From: an uncultured bacterium
GTDB lineage: Bacteria > Cyanobacteriota > Vampirovibrionia > Gastranaerophilales > Gastranaerophilaceae
Direction: 5' to 3'
Length of the DNA: 64,000 nt
Assembly: GCA_946636615.1 (NCBI GenBank)
Contig: CAMPBE010000002.1
Location: forward strand, 1 to 64,000
This document shows positions 9,001 through 16,786 of this stretch, one piece after another; position 1 is the stretch's first letter, and each line of letters starts with the position of its first letter. The position numbers and the translations under genes are program-made. Under the pieces are notes generated by a model. The model had not been told where the DNA came from. It did no database searches and was given only the letters and a program-made list of their open reading frames with translations.

Positions 9001-9710
9001 GTAAAATTGAAAATATGATTATGGCAGAAAATATTAGAGAATCACAATTCTTCCAAACAGCTTTAGGCGGTATAATAAATAATCTTGCAACAATTGATAC
9101 ATCCCACTTTAAAACAATGGATGGTATTATTATGTTTGATGGCGGAATTGCGCGCATTAATCCTATTATAACGACAGGGAATGTTATGAGTTTACATATT
9201 GCCGGAGATTTTAATTTGTTGAAGAATACTGTGGATATGAAAGTGAGAGCAAAACTTGGGTCTGTAATTGCAAATTTATTAGGACCTTTATCTCAGTTAA
9301 ATCCTGTAAATTTAGTACAAGCAACTCCCGGATTGAATGTAGTTATGGCAAAAACATTTTTCTTATTCTGTGAGACCCTTACGCCTGAGGAAACAGAAGC
9401 TTTGCCGCATCTTGAAACGCCGCTTGATGATAAAATGGCAACGAAATTCCAAATAGTATTGAGTGGAGATGTTGCAAAACCTTTGTCTTTAATAAAATCT
9501 TTTAAATGGCTCGCATTAGCTTCAGAAATTGAACAGGCAAAGAATTTTGTCAACACTTTACCTGATCCTTCTATAGTTGGTGATAGCGAAGATGCTACTT
9601 TAGAAAATATACTTAAGGCGCAGGAAGAAAAAGCTAAAGAAGATGCAAAATTAAAAAACAAAATAAAAAGATTTTTTAAGGAAAAAATATTAGATGATAA
9701 AGAAGACTAA
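6009..9710 (+). CDS. AsmA-family envelope protein, very large
   Basis: 1233 residues. A single N-terminal membrane helix (about residues 5-29: LIYLGWVFVSLLVILYLAFL) is followed by the AsmA opening PNVVDLNKYLPDIQKIVKEQ and a long beta-rich periplasmic body. The C-terminal third carries the AsmA_2-like segment (DGQLGPFGKIENMIM, later MDGIIMFDGGIARINPI and VDMKVRAKLGSVI). AsmA/TamB/YhdP proteins form hydrophobic grooves and are implicated in lipid traffic between inner and outer membrane; that role here is by family analogy. Start: ATG with AGAGGG upstream. The tail is lysine/glutamate-rich and cytosol-like. An AI-2E-family permease follows 14 nt downstream in the same unit. Confidence 0.85.
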   Translation: MKKFLIYLGWVFVSLLVILYLAFLFVLPNVVDLNKYLPDIQKIVKEQSNIDIFIDNPKISTNYLLQAGIKTGKIIAKLPDGSTILETDGVKVRVSIPNLIFLRIKASCVDIKDLKINLDIANGEQFKVVTLIENILNSKKNEPAPEEEKPLPFNPENIKIIVPNAKISKYDVLVNDLKTGHNLELKGDKLNVGYFNNEKAKVKTKAVILSDNEDKIVANLDIDSIIPEPKPKDLDDDPAEKIELPFVNPVLMYRTYDAKSNINAKLKIRNNKNSKGYKIKGSLLIDDITMNFSGYQLPLSYIKAKFIRDFAYIDTNLTIAKDQSINLFGKIGYGKEPKADISLFTDKIYFNDMVILAKAVFDTLHIKNNLSSIKAQGYWIGRTKIKTDFKKIKSNGCIIARDGNITNGATKLVFDKIRANLIFEDNKLQILDTRTYINGGILRAEGSIDTDSFSDIKIHSEKLPIPGLFSAFAPADLKRSIALTNGEISIDAVIQGKLKEAIARANVLMNNLTLRNDSVVLNNEKLVAGVVTDLKTVDGNIANKNLTVTLPQTNSKIQNPNLTIKLTEQDINIMPFNLLINSSSKIGLSGYLNNYASKPDLNIFADGLLNARDLRKFAGDAAAPFIAAEGNLPVKAEIKGDNRKQSVVLQIKSDNQNYITPVDVQMMHGKNSILQAKIDKTKDKLHIRQTGFYTNTGEFTNELNDNIKNSEKIAEISGTIVRLNTDTPFINMIKLEIPNDINAKFTAFRNSSFKIKGDLLLFGKLASPIMRGNFRIFDLRIPEILTSMNEAEINLIGKNINLDVRRLLLNDSDVNINLRTDINPHPVFTISRLDLNSRFIDIDKLLKVPEALNKYLAKPSGNKTNEPTDIPVLLRNGRISIRELKSGSIRATNTSGRISLNNNNFFLNNLDTRVFDGSVNGDITVNLLSMLIDIKTIGSNLNVEKALIDLANVKDAITGTMSFNTDIKIGGSTPEEMMKNLNGVVVFSISDGQLGPFGKIENMIMAENIRESQFFQTALGGIINNLATIDTSHFKTMDGIIMFDGGIARINPIITTGNVMSLHIAGDFNLLKNTVDMKVRAKLGSVIANLLGPLSQLNPVNLVQATPGLNVVMAKTFFLFCETLTPEETEALPHLETPLDDKMATKFQIVLSGDVAKPLSLIKSFKWLALASEIEQAKNFVNTLPDPSIVGDSEDATLENILKAQEEKAKEDAKLKNKIKRFFKEKILDDKED

Positions 9711-9724
9711 AGGTGTAATGGCAA

Positions 9725-10750
9725 ATGTTTGAAAGAATGTTTCAAAAATATATATCTATAAAAAATATTATATTTTTTATTATTGCAATTTTGTTTATAA
9801 GGTTTCTCGGACATATAGAAGATATTGCGATAATGTTTTTTGCTTCATTTGTAATTGCTTGCTCGCTAGATCCTTTGGTTGAAAAATTATCAAAAAAATA
9901 TAAAAGACCCACGGCTTCAGCTATTGTAGTTGGAGGTGCTATATTAGGAATTTGTTTATTTTTAATCCCAATATTAATTTTAGCGATTCATGAAATAAAA
10001 ATTTTTACGGTTTCATTTCCGCAGCATATTGAAGTTATAAAAAATTTTATAGCAAGTTTACCTTTTATAGATCATTCAATGTTATCAAATGTTGATATTG
10101 GCGGAATGATTACGTCTGCGTCAGGTGTAACAAGTCAAGTTATTGGTGAAACAATTAATATTGGTAAAAATCTTGGAGCCGCATTGATTTATCTAATTGG
10201 TTCAATAATAATTATTTATTATTTTATGGCTGATAAAGATACTGTACATAAAACTTTTTTAAAATTATTTCCTACTCCGATGCGAAATAGAGCTGATGAA
10301 ATAATAAGTACCATAGCAAATAAAATTGGCGGTTACGTAATAGCACAAATTGCGGCTTTAGCAAGTGTTGGAGTTATTATGACGATTGGGCTTCTGATAT
10401 TTCGAGTAGAATATGCTCTGTTGTTAGGATTGTTGACGGCTATCCTTGATATTATTCCGATAATAGGTCCTGCAATAGCCTTAATTATCTGTTTGGTAGT
10501 GTCTTATAAATCTGGTTTAGGGGTATTAGCACTTATTGTACTTGTGTTTTCAGTAGCTCAATTAACTCAAAATAATATAGTCAGACCATATATATTTAGT
10601 AAGTTTTTAGATATACATCCTATAATAATTTATCTGTCTTTATTTATAACTGCAAAGTTTTTTGGTGTTATAGGGCTTGTTTTTGCACCTGCAATAGCAG
10701 CAACAGCTGTAGTTTTGATAGAAGAATTGTATATGAAAAATTTGGAATAA
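9725..10750 (+). CDS. AI-2E/PerM-family membrane protein (UPF0118)
   Basis: 341 residues with paired N-terminal helices, a central soluble stretch and a C-terminal membrane block, the layout of the AI-2E transporter (PF01594) family. The conserved late motif LLTAILDIIPIIGPAIALIICLV and the segment NNIVRPYIFSKFLDIHPIIIYLSLFI are diagnostic. Some members export autoinducer-2, others are sodium/proton antiporters or unassigned permeases, so substrate is open. AAGGTG lies 12 nt before the ATG. It is in the same unit as the asmA-like gene (14-nt gap). Confidence 0.88.
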   Translation: MFERMFQKYISIKNIIFFIIAILFIRFLGHIEDIAIMFFASFVIACSLDPLVEKLSKKYKRPTASAIVVGGAILGICLFLIPILILAIHEIKIFTVSFPQHIEVIKNFIASLPFIDHSMLSNVDIGGMITSASGVTSQVIGETINIGKNLGAALIYLIGSIIIIYYFMADKDTVHKTFLKLFPTPMRNRADEIISTIANKIGGYVIAQIAALASVGVIMTIGLLIFRVEYALLLGLLTAILDIIPIIGPAIALIICLVVSYKSGLGVLALIVLVFSVAQLTQNNIVRPYIFSKFLDIHPIIIYLSLFITAKFFGVIGLVFAPAIAATAVVLIEELYMKNLE

Positions 10751-11086
10751 ATTCTAAATTAATAGTTGATTTTAGGATTTTTAATATATATTTTGTTTAC
10801 TTTGAAAATTTCAACTCTTTGTGTAAGTTTAACACATATTAGACTAGGCAATTTTATTCAATGTATAGTAATTGCTCAGGAGTTTTTTGATAGAGTGAAG
10901 CAAATTAAAGACAACTCACCGATAAGTACTTATTCTACTTATCAAACTAGCCTAATTATCTACTTCAAAAAATATTTATTATTTATAATTAATTGTAAAT
11001 TTTTTGTTACAATTTAAAGAAAATTGTAACATTTCTTCATGAAAAATACTTTATATATATAAGGGAAAAACTTAGGGGATAGAAAA
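10751..11086. other. 336-bp intergenic region with two perfect inverted repeats
   Basis: No convincing gene. Two perfect dyads stand out: GATAAGTA-cttattc-TACTTATC at 10921-10943, and GTTACAATTT-aaaga-AAATTGTAAC at 11006-11030. The first could be part of an untranslated RNA or the end of the upstream transcript. The second lies in the promoter region of the gene at 11087 and could be an operator or a terminator stem. Confidence 0.5.
11006..11057 (+). promoter_or_regulatory. Promoter/operator region shared in design with the gene at 49079
   Basis: GTTACAA begins exactly 81 nt before the ATG, and the 14-mer AAATACTTTATATA (11044-11057) ends 29 nt before it. The same elements occur at 48998 and 49037 upstream of the gene at 49079. 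Here GTTACAA is the left arm of a perfect 10-bp dyad. TATATA is the likely -10. Confidence 0.5.
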
Positions 11087-11353
11087 ATGTCATTCGACGT
11101 TAATGTATTGAGTTCAAAACCGATTATTAAAGCCGCAGCCTCTATGCAAAATGATGGCGGAGGAGGAAACCTCGGTTACATGTCTCAGGGAAGAAAAAAA
11201 GATGAAAAAGACAGAAAGTATCTTGATGAAAGTATTTTTTTAAAACAAAACGGACAAGATATTTTTGCTATAGGTAAAGAACCTGAATTACCTGAAGAAA
11301 AAAGTTTGTTAACAATGATTGTAGAATTTATAAAAAAATTACTTAAAAATTAA
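11087..11353 (+). CDS. Small lineage-specific protein, unknown
   Basis: 88 residues: MSFDVNVLSSKPIIKAAA, then a glycine run (NDGGGGNLGYM), a charged middle (GRKKDEKDRKY) and an amphipathic C-terminal helix (SLLTMIVEFIKKLLKN) that could lie on a membrane. AGGGGAT precedes the ATG by 6 nt. The codon use and ribosome-binding site look genuine. I recognise no family; similar short glycine-containing proteins are, from memory, common in Gastranaerophilales genomes. The upstream region contains the promoter design shared with the gene at 49079, so the two may be co-regulated. Confidence 0.65.
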   Translation: MSFDVNVLSSKPIIKAAASMQNDGGGGNLGYMSQGRKKDEKDRKYLDESIFLKQNGQDIFAIGKEPELPEEKSLLTMIVEFIKKLLKN

Positions 11354-11375
11354 TAAATTTTAATTTTATATTTAC

Positions 11376-11424
11376 AAATCCTTTTTATAATTGTATTTTA
11401 ATAATACATAAATGAAAAGGATTT
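11376..11424 (+). promoter_or_regulatory. Hairpin that both ends one gene and masks the next gene's ribosome-binding site
   Basis: AAATCCTTTT (11376-11385) pairs perfectly with AAAAGGATTT (11415-11424) across a 29-nt loop and is followed by more T. The right arm contains the AAAGGA Shine-Dalgarno of the gene at 11429. It could act as a weak terminator for 11087-11353 and as a translational gate. Confidence 0.4.
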
Positions 11425-11428
11425 TTTT

Positions 11429-11779
11429 ATGAAGATAATACATTCACCCCTACCAAATGCAGGCACTGTAGTGTTGGAGAACTTTTATAACAAAGGAAAA
11501 GCATTACACAGAATTATTGAAACGACAAAAAATACAACTATAGACATTAATTATGAAATGTCAGAATTTTTGCCTACTCAATGGTACATCGCAAATTACA
11601 ATGTCTACAAAAGAGGTAAAAATGGCATTATTTTGAAAATGTTGGACAAATCTGTTGCATCTCAAAATAAATCCACAGTTAAAATTACAGAAAGAATATT
11701 CAATAACAAATACTTGCAAACAACAATTGATAAGAGCGATAATAATATTACAAAAAATTCTAAAACTATAAATATATAA
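11429..11779 (+). CDS. Small hypothetical protein
   Basis: 116 residues beginning MKIIHSPLPNAGTVVLENF, with a beta-rich first half (TTIDINYEMSEFLPTQWYIANYNVYKRGKNGIILKM) and a polar, asparagine/serine/threonine-rich tail. No signal peptide, membrane helix or known motif. AAAGGA lies 8 nt before the ATG, inside a hairpin arm. It is followed after 39 nt by hom, which has its own promoter. Function unknown. Confidence 0.6.
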   Translation: MKIIHSPLPNAGTVVLENFYNKGKALHRIIETTKNTTIDINYEMSEFLPTQWYIANYNVYKRGKNGIILKMLDKSVASQNKSTVKITERIFNNKYLQTTIDKSDNNITKNSKTINI

Positions 11780-11781
11780 AA

Positions 11782-11812
11782 TTGTAGATAATATTCTATT
11801 TTATGTTATTAT
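11782..11812 (+). promoter_or_regulatory. hom promoter, leaderless type with extended -10
   Basis: TTGTAG (11782-11787), 19-bp spacer, TGTTATTAT with the hexamer at 11807-11812, then 6 nt to the ATG at 11819. No Shine-Dalgarno sequence exists, so transcription probably begins at or next to the start codon. Confidence 0.5.
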
Positions 11813-11818
11813 TTTTTT

Positions 11819-13090
11819 ATGGATAAGAAAAATATTAGAATTGGATTAATTGGACTTGGAACTGTTGGTTCCGGAGTTTTTAAAACTTTAAAAAATTTTG
11901 ATAACGTTGAAGTTGTTAAAATTGCAGTAAAAAATATTAACAAACCTCGCAATATTGAAGGTTTAGATAATACAATGCTGACTGACAATCCGTATGAAAT
12001 TGTTGAAAATCCTAATATTGATATTGTAGTAGAATTAATTGGCGGAATTGATCCTGCATACGATTTAATTAAAAAAGCTATTGAAAACGGAAAACATATC
12101 GTAACTGCTAACAAAGAACTTTTGGCAAAACGAGGGGAAGAATTATTCAGCTTTGCAGAAGAACATAACAAAGTAATTCTTTATGAAGCTGCAATAGCAG
12201 GTGGAATTCCTTTAATAATGCCGATAAAAACTATTCTTGCCGGAAACAAAATAAATAAAATTGAAGCGATTGTAAACGGCACAACAAATTATATTTTAAC
12301 AAAAATGGATATGCAGGGAGCATCATACAACGATGTATTAAAAGAAGCACAAGCTTTAGGTTATGCAGAAGCTGACCCAACAGGTGATGTTGAAGGTTTT
12401 GATGCTGCATATAAGATTGCGACTCTTGCAACAATTACGTTTAAGAAACGCATAAAAATTGAAAACATTTATCGTGAAGGTATAACAAAAATTCGTGCAG
12501 AAGATATGCAGGCCGCAAACGATTTAGGTTATAAAATTAAATTGATTGCATCAGGACAAATTGATGAAGAAGGAAACGCTGATGTAAGAGTTCACCCTAT
12601 GTTGGTGTCTAAAAAAGCAACACTTGCACATATTGATTATGTTACAAATGCAGTTACCTTAACAGGTCACCCTATTGGATGTATAACACTTTCTGGTCCC
12701 GGAGCGGGGGAATTTCCGACGGCAAGCTCTGTTGTAGGCGATATTTTATCAATAGCCGCCGAATTTGGAAATTCTGATTACATTTTACCAATGATGAGAT
12801 GTAAGCATGAAGAAGATGCTAATATGATAGATATTTCACAAACAAAAAATAAATATTATTTATCAATTCATGCGAACAACAACATAGGCGTAATTGGTAA
12901 AATCGGAACAATTTGCGCAGAAAATAATATAAGTTTGGAAAGTGTTGTTCAAAAATGTGTTTCTGAAGATAATACGGCTGAGATTACAGTAATTACAGAG
13001 ATTGCATCAGAAAGTGCAATGCAAAATGCAATTAAATTAATTGAAAATGACGGAAGCAAAGTAAACAGCCTGATTAGAGTTCAGGTATAG
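11819..13090 (+). CDS. hom: Homoserine dehydrogenase with C-terminal ACT domain
   Basis: 423 residues, the usual length of the monofunctional enzyme that reduces aspartate semialdehyde to homoserine, the branch point to threonine and methionine. N-terminal dinucleotide fold: IRIGLIGLGTVGSGVFKTL. Catalytic region: TANKELLAKRGEELF, YEAAIAGGIPLI, IVNGTTNYILTKM, EAQALGYAEADPTGDVEGFDAAYK (given in parts). The C-terminal ~75 residues (YYLSIHANNNIGVIGKIG... VVQKC) form an ACT domain, which in relatives gives feedback control by threonine. The gene is the first of a probable three-gene unit with a small membrane protein and thrC. Confidence 0.96.
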   Translation: MDKKNIRIGLIGLGTVGSGVFKTLKNFDNVEVVKIAVKNINKPRNIEGLDNTMLTDNPYEIVENPNIDIVVELIGGIDPAYDLIKKAIENGKHIVTANKELLAKRGEELFSFAEEHNKVILYEAAIAGGIPLIMPIKTILAGNKINKIEAIVNGTTNYILTKMDMQGASYNDVLKEAQALGYAEADPTGDVEGFDAAYKIATLATITFKKRIKIENIYREGITKIRAEDMQAANDLGYKIKLIASGQIDEEGNADVRVHPMLVSKKATLAHIDYVTNAVTLTGHPIGCITLSGPGAGEFPTASSVVGDILSIAAEFGNSDYILPMMRCKHEEDANMIDISQTKNKYYLSIHANNNIGVIGKIGTICAENNISLESVVQKCVSEDNTAEITVITEIASESAMQNAIKLIENDGSKVNSLIRVQV

Positions 13091-13094
13091 AAGT

Positions 13095-13526
13095 ATGGAT
13101 CGTTATTCGTATCGTTTATATATTCAAAAAATGGCTTGGCGTATACTTATAAGATATTGGTATATCGTTATACCTGTCATAATTATTCTGGTTAATGGGG
13201 CTGTTCTTAATAGTTCACATTTTGTCTGCCGATACTATAACAATGAATGTTATGTAAATGAAAAAATTTTTTATATTTTTGAATTTAAGGCAAGAGATAT
13301 TGATTTCAACTCTATAAACCAATTTTATTCAGAGCAAAGCAAAAATCCTGTCCCTTTAATAAATAGTGATCGTAATTGGTACGGTATTTATGCAAAGACA
13401 AATAATAATAAAAATGAATTGATTATGGAGTCTTATCACAGCAATCAAGAAAAAACTAACAAAATTGTAGATGAATTAAATGAGCAGATAGGTAATCAAT
13501 ATATTAATATTGACATAAAATTTTAA
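13095..13526 (+). CDS. Small single-pass membrane protein between hom and thrC
   Basis: 143 residues. A basic, tyrosine-rich N-terminus (MDRYSYRLYIQKMAWRILIRYW) leads into one membrane helix (YIVIPVIIILVNGAVL, about residues 22-38). The remainder, with two cysteines (HFVCRYYNNECYV), is predicted to lie outside the cytoplasm. It starts 4 nt after hom, which suggests translational coupling. Nothing ties it to threonine synthesis beyond position. No family recognised. Confidence 0.65.
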   Translation: MDRYSYRLYIQKMAWRILIRYWYIVIPVIIILVNGAVLNSSHFVCRYYNNECYVNEKIFYIFEFKARDIDFNSINQFYSEQSKNPVPLINSDRNWYGIYAKTNNNKNELIMESYHSNQEKTNKIVDELNEQIGNQYINIDIKF

Positions 13527-13578
13527 TGAAATACTTATCCGAATTTCAATTTGAGACCTTAGATAGAAAATTAAAAAT

Positions 13579-13610
13579 TTGAACGAGGGTTTCTATTTTT
13601 GTGTTACAAT
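13579..13610 (+). promoter_or_regulatory. Possible internal promoter before thrC
   Basis: TTGAAC (13579-13584) and TGTTACAAT with hexamer TACAAT at 13605-13610 (20-bp spacer, compensated by the extended -10). An imperfect AGAAA/TTTCT hairpin followed by T lies just upstream and could limit read-through from hom. Confidence 0.35.
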
Positions 13611-13632
13611 AAACAAAAAAGCGAGGAAGACT

Positions 13633-14685
13633 ATGTACTATCAAGGTTTAATAAATAAATTCAGAGAATATTTACCGGTATCTGAAAATACTCCTGTAGT
13701 TACACTCAATGAGGGTAACACACCATTAATAAAAGCTGAAAATTTGGCTAAAAAAATTGGAATTGAGGCTGAAATTTACTTAAAATTTGAAGGCTGCAAT
13801 CCTACAGGAAGTTTTAAAGATCGTGGAATGACAATGGCTGTATCAAAAGCTAAAGAGGCAGGTTCTGGTGCAATAATTTGTGCATCTACAGGAAACACCT
13901 CAGCATCAGCTGCAGCATACGGGGCAAAAGCCGGCATGAGAACTTTCGTGCTAATTCCTGACGGTTATATTGCTTTGGGTAAACTTTCTCAAGCAATGAT
14001 GTATGGTGCTGAAATTATTGCAATTCAAGGGAATTTTGATGAAGCGCTTGAAATGGTTCGCAAAATCTCTGACAATTATCCGATTACACTTGTAAATTCC
14101 GTAAACCCATACAGAATTGAGGGCCAAAAGACAGGTGCTTTCGAAATTATAAACGCACTAGGACAGGCTCCTGATTATCATTTTATACCTGTAGGAAATG
14201 CAGGAAATATTACAGCATATTGGAAAGGTTATAAAGAATGGTTTAACCTTGGTAAAATTCCTGCACTTCCTAAGATGATGGGATTTGAAGCAGAAGGTGC
14301 AGCAGCAATTGTTAAGGGAGAAAGAATTTATAAGCCCGAAACTCTTGCGACAGCAATTCGTATAGGAAACCCTGCAAGCTGGAAATTTGCTGAAGCTGCA
14401 AGAGATGAAAGCAACGGAATGATTAATTTTGTAACAGATGAAGAAATCGTAAAAGCTTACAAACTTGTAGCATCAACCGAAGGTGTGTTCTGTGAACCTG
14501 CATCTGCCGCATCAGTAGCAGGTTTGATAAAAGTAAAAGATCAAGTCAAAGAAGGAAGCAAAATCGTTTGTATCCTGACAGGAAACGGTCTGAAAGACCC
14601 TGATAATGCGATAAAATATTCAAATTCAGATGTCAAAAAGACCGCTGCAGATATGACAGAAATCCTGAAAGCTATGAATATATAA
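13633..14685 (+). CDS. thrC: Threonine synthase
   Basis: 350 residues from the ATG at 13633, preceded by GAGGAAG; an upstream in-frame ATG at 13579 would add 18 residues that lack family similarity. PLP-dependent enzyme converting O-phosphohomoserine to threonine. The PLP lysine lies in [16 protein letters not shown] (near residue 57), the phosphate-binding region is [17 protein letters not shown], and the serine/glycine loop [16 protein letters not shown] follows. Length and NEGNTPL opening fit the short bacterial group. With hom two genes upstream, this completes two steps of the threonine branch; a homoserine kinase gene is not in the window. Confidence 0.95.
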   Translation: MYYQGLINKFREYLPVSENTPVVTLNEGNTPLIKAENLAKKIGIEAEIYLKFEGCNPTGSFKDRGMTMAVSKAKEAGSGAIICASTGNTSASAAAYGAKAGMRTFVLIPDGYIALGKLSQAMMYGAEIIAIQGNFDEALEMVRKISDNYPITLVNSVNPYRIEGQKTGAFEIINALGQAPDYHFIPVGNAGNITAYWKGYKEWFNLGKIPALPKMMGFEAEGAAAIVKGERIYKPETLATAIRIGNPASWKFAEAARDESNGMINFVTDEEIVKAYKLVASTEGVFCEPASAASVAGLIKVKDQVKEGSKIVCILTGNGLKDPDNAIKYSNSDVKKTAADMTEILKAMNI

Positions 14686-14690
14686 ATTCA

Positions 14691-15110
14691 TTATTTTCTC
14701 AACTTTTCAAAATATTTTTTCAAAATTTTGTCGCATTCATCTTCCATAATACCGCCAAAAACTTTGAGTTTTGAATTGGCAATTTTGCGCAGGTCTGTTT
14801 TTGAACCTAAGGCACCGTAATTATTATCATATGAACCGAAATAAACAGTTTTAATTCTTGAGTTAATAATCGCCCAAGCGCACATTGGGCAAGGTTCTAA
14901 GGTTACATACATTTCGCAATCATCAAGCCGCCATCTTTTAAGTTTTTGTTCAGCTTCACGAATTGCAAGAATTTCAGCATGGGCTGTAACATCATTTGTA
15001 GCCTCTTTTTGATTAAAAGCAGATGATAAAATTTCACCGTCTTTAACAATAACAGTTCCGACAGGAATTTCGCCATTAGCTCGTTTTGCAAGCTCTATTG
15101 CACGTTTCAT
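14691..15110 (-). CDS. tadA: tRNA-specific adenosine deaminase
   Basis: 139 residues. Converts adenosine-34 to inosine in tRNA-Arg(ACG). The zinc and catalytic residues are plain: TAHAEILAIREA (His and catalytic Glu) and PCPMCAWAIINSRI (two zinc cysteines), followed by YGALGSKTDL. Start MKRAIELAKRANGEIPVG is typical. Its ATG overlaps the TGA stop of the upstream sensor kinase (ATGA), with GAGGT as the ribosome-binding site, so translation is probably coupled. Placement with a two-component system is unusual but probably just operon packing. Confidence 0.95.
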   Translation of the reverse strand: MKRAIELAKRANGEIPVGTVIVKDGEILSSAFNQKEATNDVTAHAEILAIREAEQKLKRWRLDDCEMYVTLEPCPMCAWAIINSRIKTVYFGSYDNNYGALGSKTDLRKIANSKLKVFGGIMEDECDKILKKYFEKLRK

Positions 15111-16786
15111 TGTACGACCTCAGAAATTTTAGAGAGCTTTAATGTAATTTCAACACAAAAACCACAATCTTTGTTACTGTGGAGCTTAATATTACCGTCC
15201 ATAGCTTCTATAAGCCCTTTTACAATAAACAGGCCTAATCCTGTACCTCTTGTAGTTCTTGTTGTGTTATCGTCAAGTCTTACAAATTTTTCAAACAACT
15301 TTGATAATTTTTGAGGTGGTATAATGTCACAATCGTTTTTTACATATATTTTTGCACAATCTTGTTCTAAATTAGAGTCAACAACAATTTTTGAATCCTC
15401 ATATGCATATTTTGCAGCATTTTCTAAAAGGTTTGCAAATACCTGAATCAATCGGTCTTTGTCACCGTCAACCAAAGGAAAATCTTCTGATAGATTGAAT
15501 ATTATATCATGATGAGCTTTATTTTTTATAAGCATTTTTGCTTCTTCCAAAACCTCAGGGAGCCAGACCTGCTCTTTAATAGTTTTCAAACGCATTCCCT
15601 CAATATCCGGAATTGTCAACAAATCTTCAATCAACCTTTTCAATCTTTCTGACTGCTCTTTTATAATTCGCAAAGATTTTTGTTTGGTTTCTTCATCAAT
15701 TTCAATATCTTGACGCATAAGTCTTGTCGTATAACCCTGAATACTCGTCAATGGAGTTCTCAATTCGTGGCTTACCGTATCTATAAGATTTGAACGAAAT
15801 TCGTTTAACTGTTTCAATTCTACGTTATTTTTCTTTAACTGTTTATATGATTTGTGAATTTCATTTGCCATACGATTAAATTCAAATGCCAAAAATATGA
15901 TTTCGTGTGGCGTAAATGCCGTTGTTAAAAGCCTTATTTGGCGTTCGTAATTACCTTTAGATATTGCAATGATTCCCTTGAACAACTGTCTTATATTGAT
16001 ATACAGGTAATATGTATAAATTCCAATTATAGCAATAATCGCAAGTGCTGCCGCCAAACAGGATAATATAATTTTCAAGCTATTTTCCGTAATTGAATTA
16101 CGGGTTATTTTTTCTGTCGTATTAACGATAATCGTTATATTTGGATTTTCTTTTGAAACATACACAAGTGGCTGATTTTTTACATCGCCAAAAATAACAG
16201 GTCTGTCTTTTTTTAATTTATCAGGCAATAAAGATAGTGTTTTTTTATAATCTTCCTCTTTATAATTATATTCAGCGATCAAATTTCCATCACCAGAAAT
16301 TATATATATTTGCCTTTTTTCATCCGGTAAAGAATGAAACAATTTATTTCTCATATCCGAAAGATTGTAAGTTGCTACAATATACAAGCCTTTTGATACA
16401 ACTACAGGAACTGTAGCTCTTTTATTTTTCTTATTGTTAATTCTTATATTTTTAAGTTGTTCATCATTTGCAAAAACAAGTTTTTCGCACCCTACTAATT
16501 TTTCTCCCATATATTTTAGATATTCATTTTTTGCTTTTTGATTTGGTAAATATTTTAAAGAAATAGCAGTTTGCTCAAGACTGTTAGTTACAGTTTTATT
16601 ATAAAAATCAATTTCATCAGATACCATATTAGCAATTAAAACCGCAGATTCACGTAATTGGTATCTTAAAGAATGCTGGTTAATATTGTTTATAATAAAA
16701 CCGCTGATAGTAATGGGAATTATTACCGCAAAGAAAAATACTATCGCAATTTGTTCAACAATTTTTAAATGTTTATTAAATAACAT
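15107..16786 (-). CDS. Membrane-bound sensor histidine kinase (HAMP, HisKA, HATPase)
   Basis: 559 residues. Membrane helices at about 11-33 and 237-260 bracket a periplasmic sensor of about 200 residues, probably Cache/PAS-like (IYIISGDGNLIAEYNY is typical of such folds). HAMP follows at about 261-315. The phospho-acceptor is His340 in VSHELRTPLTSIQGY. The ATP domain shows NLLENAAKYAY (N-box) and RGTGLGLFIVKGL (G2). It overlaps the response-regulator stop by 1 nt and the tadA start by 4 nt. The stimulus is unknown. A full-length, intact kinase, in contrast to the one at 5124. Confidence 0.93.
   Translation of the reverse strand: MLFNKHLKIVEQIAIVFFFAVIIPITISGFIINNINQHSLRYQLRESAVLIANMVSDEIDFYNKTVTNSLEQTAISLKYLPNQKAKNEYLKYMGEKLVGCEKLVFANDEQLKNIRINNKKNKRATVPVVVSKGLYIVATYNLSDMRNKLFHSLPDEKRQIYIISGDGNLIAEYNYKEEDYKKTLSLLPDKLKKDRPVIFGDVKNQPLVYVSKENPNITIIVNTTEKITRNSITENSLKIILSCLAAALAIIAIIGIYTYYLYINIRQLFKGIIAISKGNYERQIRLLTTAFTPHEIIFLAFEFNRMANEIHKSYKQLKKNNVELKQLNEFRSNLIDTVSHELRTPLTSIQGYTTRLMRQDIEIDEETKQKSLRIIKEQSERLKRLIEDLLTIPDIEGMRLKTIKEQVWLPEVLEEAKMLIKNKAHHDIIFNLSEDFPLVDGDKDRLIQVFANLLENAAKYAYEDSKIVVDSNLEQDCAKIYVKNDCDIIPPQKLSKLFEKFVRLDDNTTRTTRGTGLGLFIVKGLIEAMDGNIKLHSNKDCGFCVEITLKLSKISEVVQ

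Noticed and set aside
9293..9661. 122-codon minus-strand frame inside the asmA-like gene
   Set aside because: Antisense shadow, no start signals.
10766..11017. 83-codon plus-strand reading frame after the AI-2E-family gene
   Set aside because: No ribosome-binding site, erratic composition, and it spans a perfect dyad typical of non-coding sequence.
13561..13600. Attenuator or T-box-like element before thrC
   Set aside because: A short imperfect AGAAA/TTTCT stem followed by T is present, but no specifier loop, antiterminator or leader peptide can be recognised.
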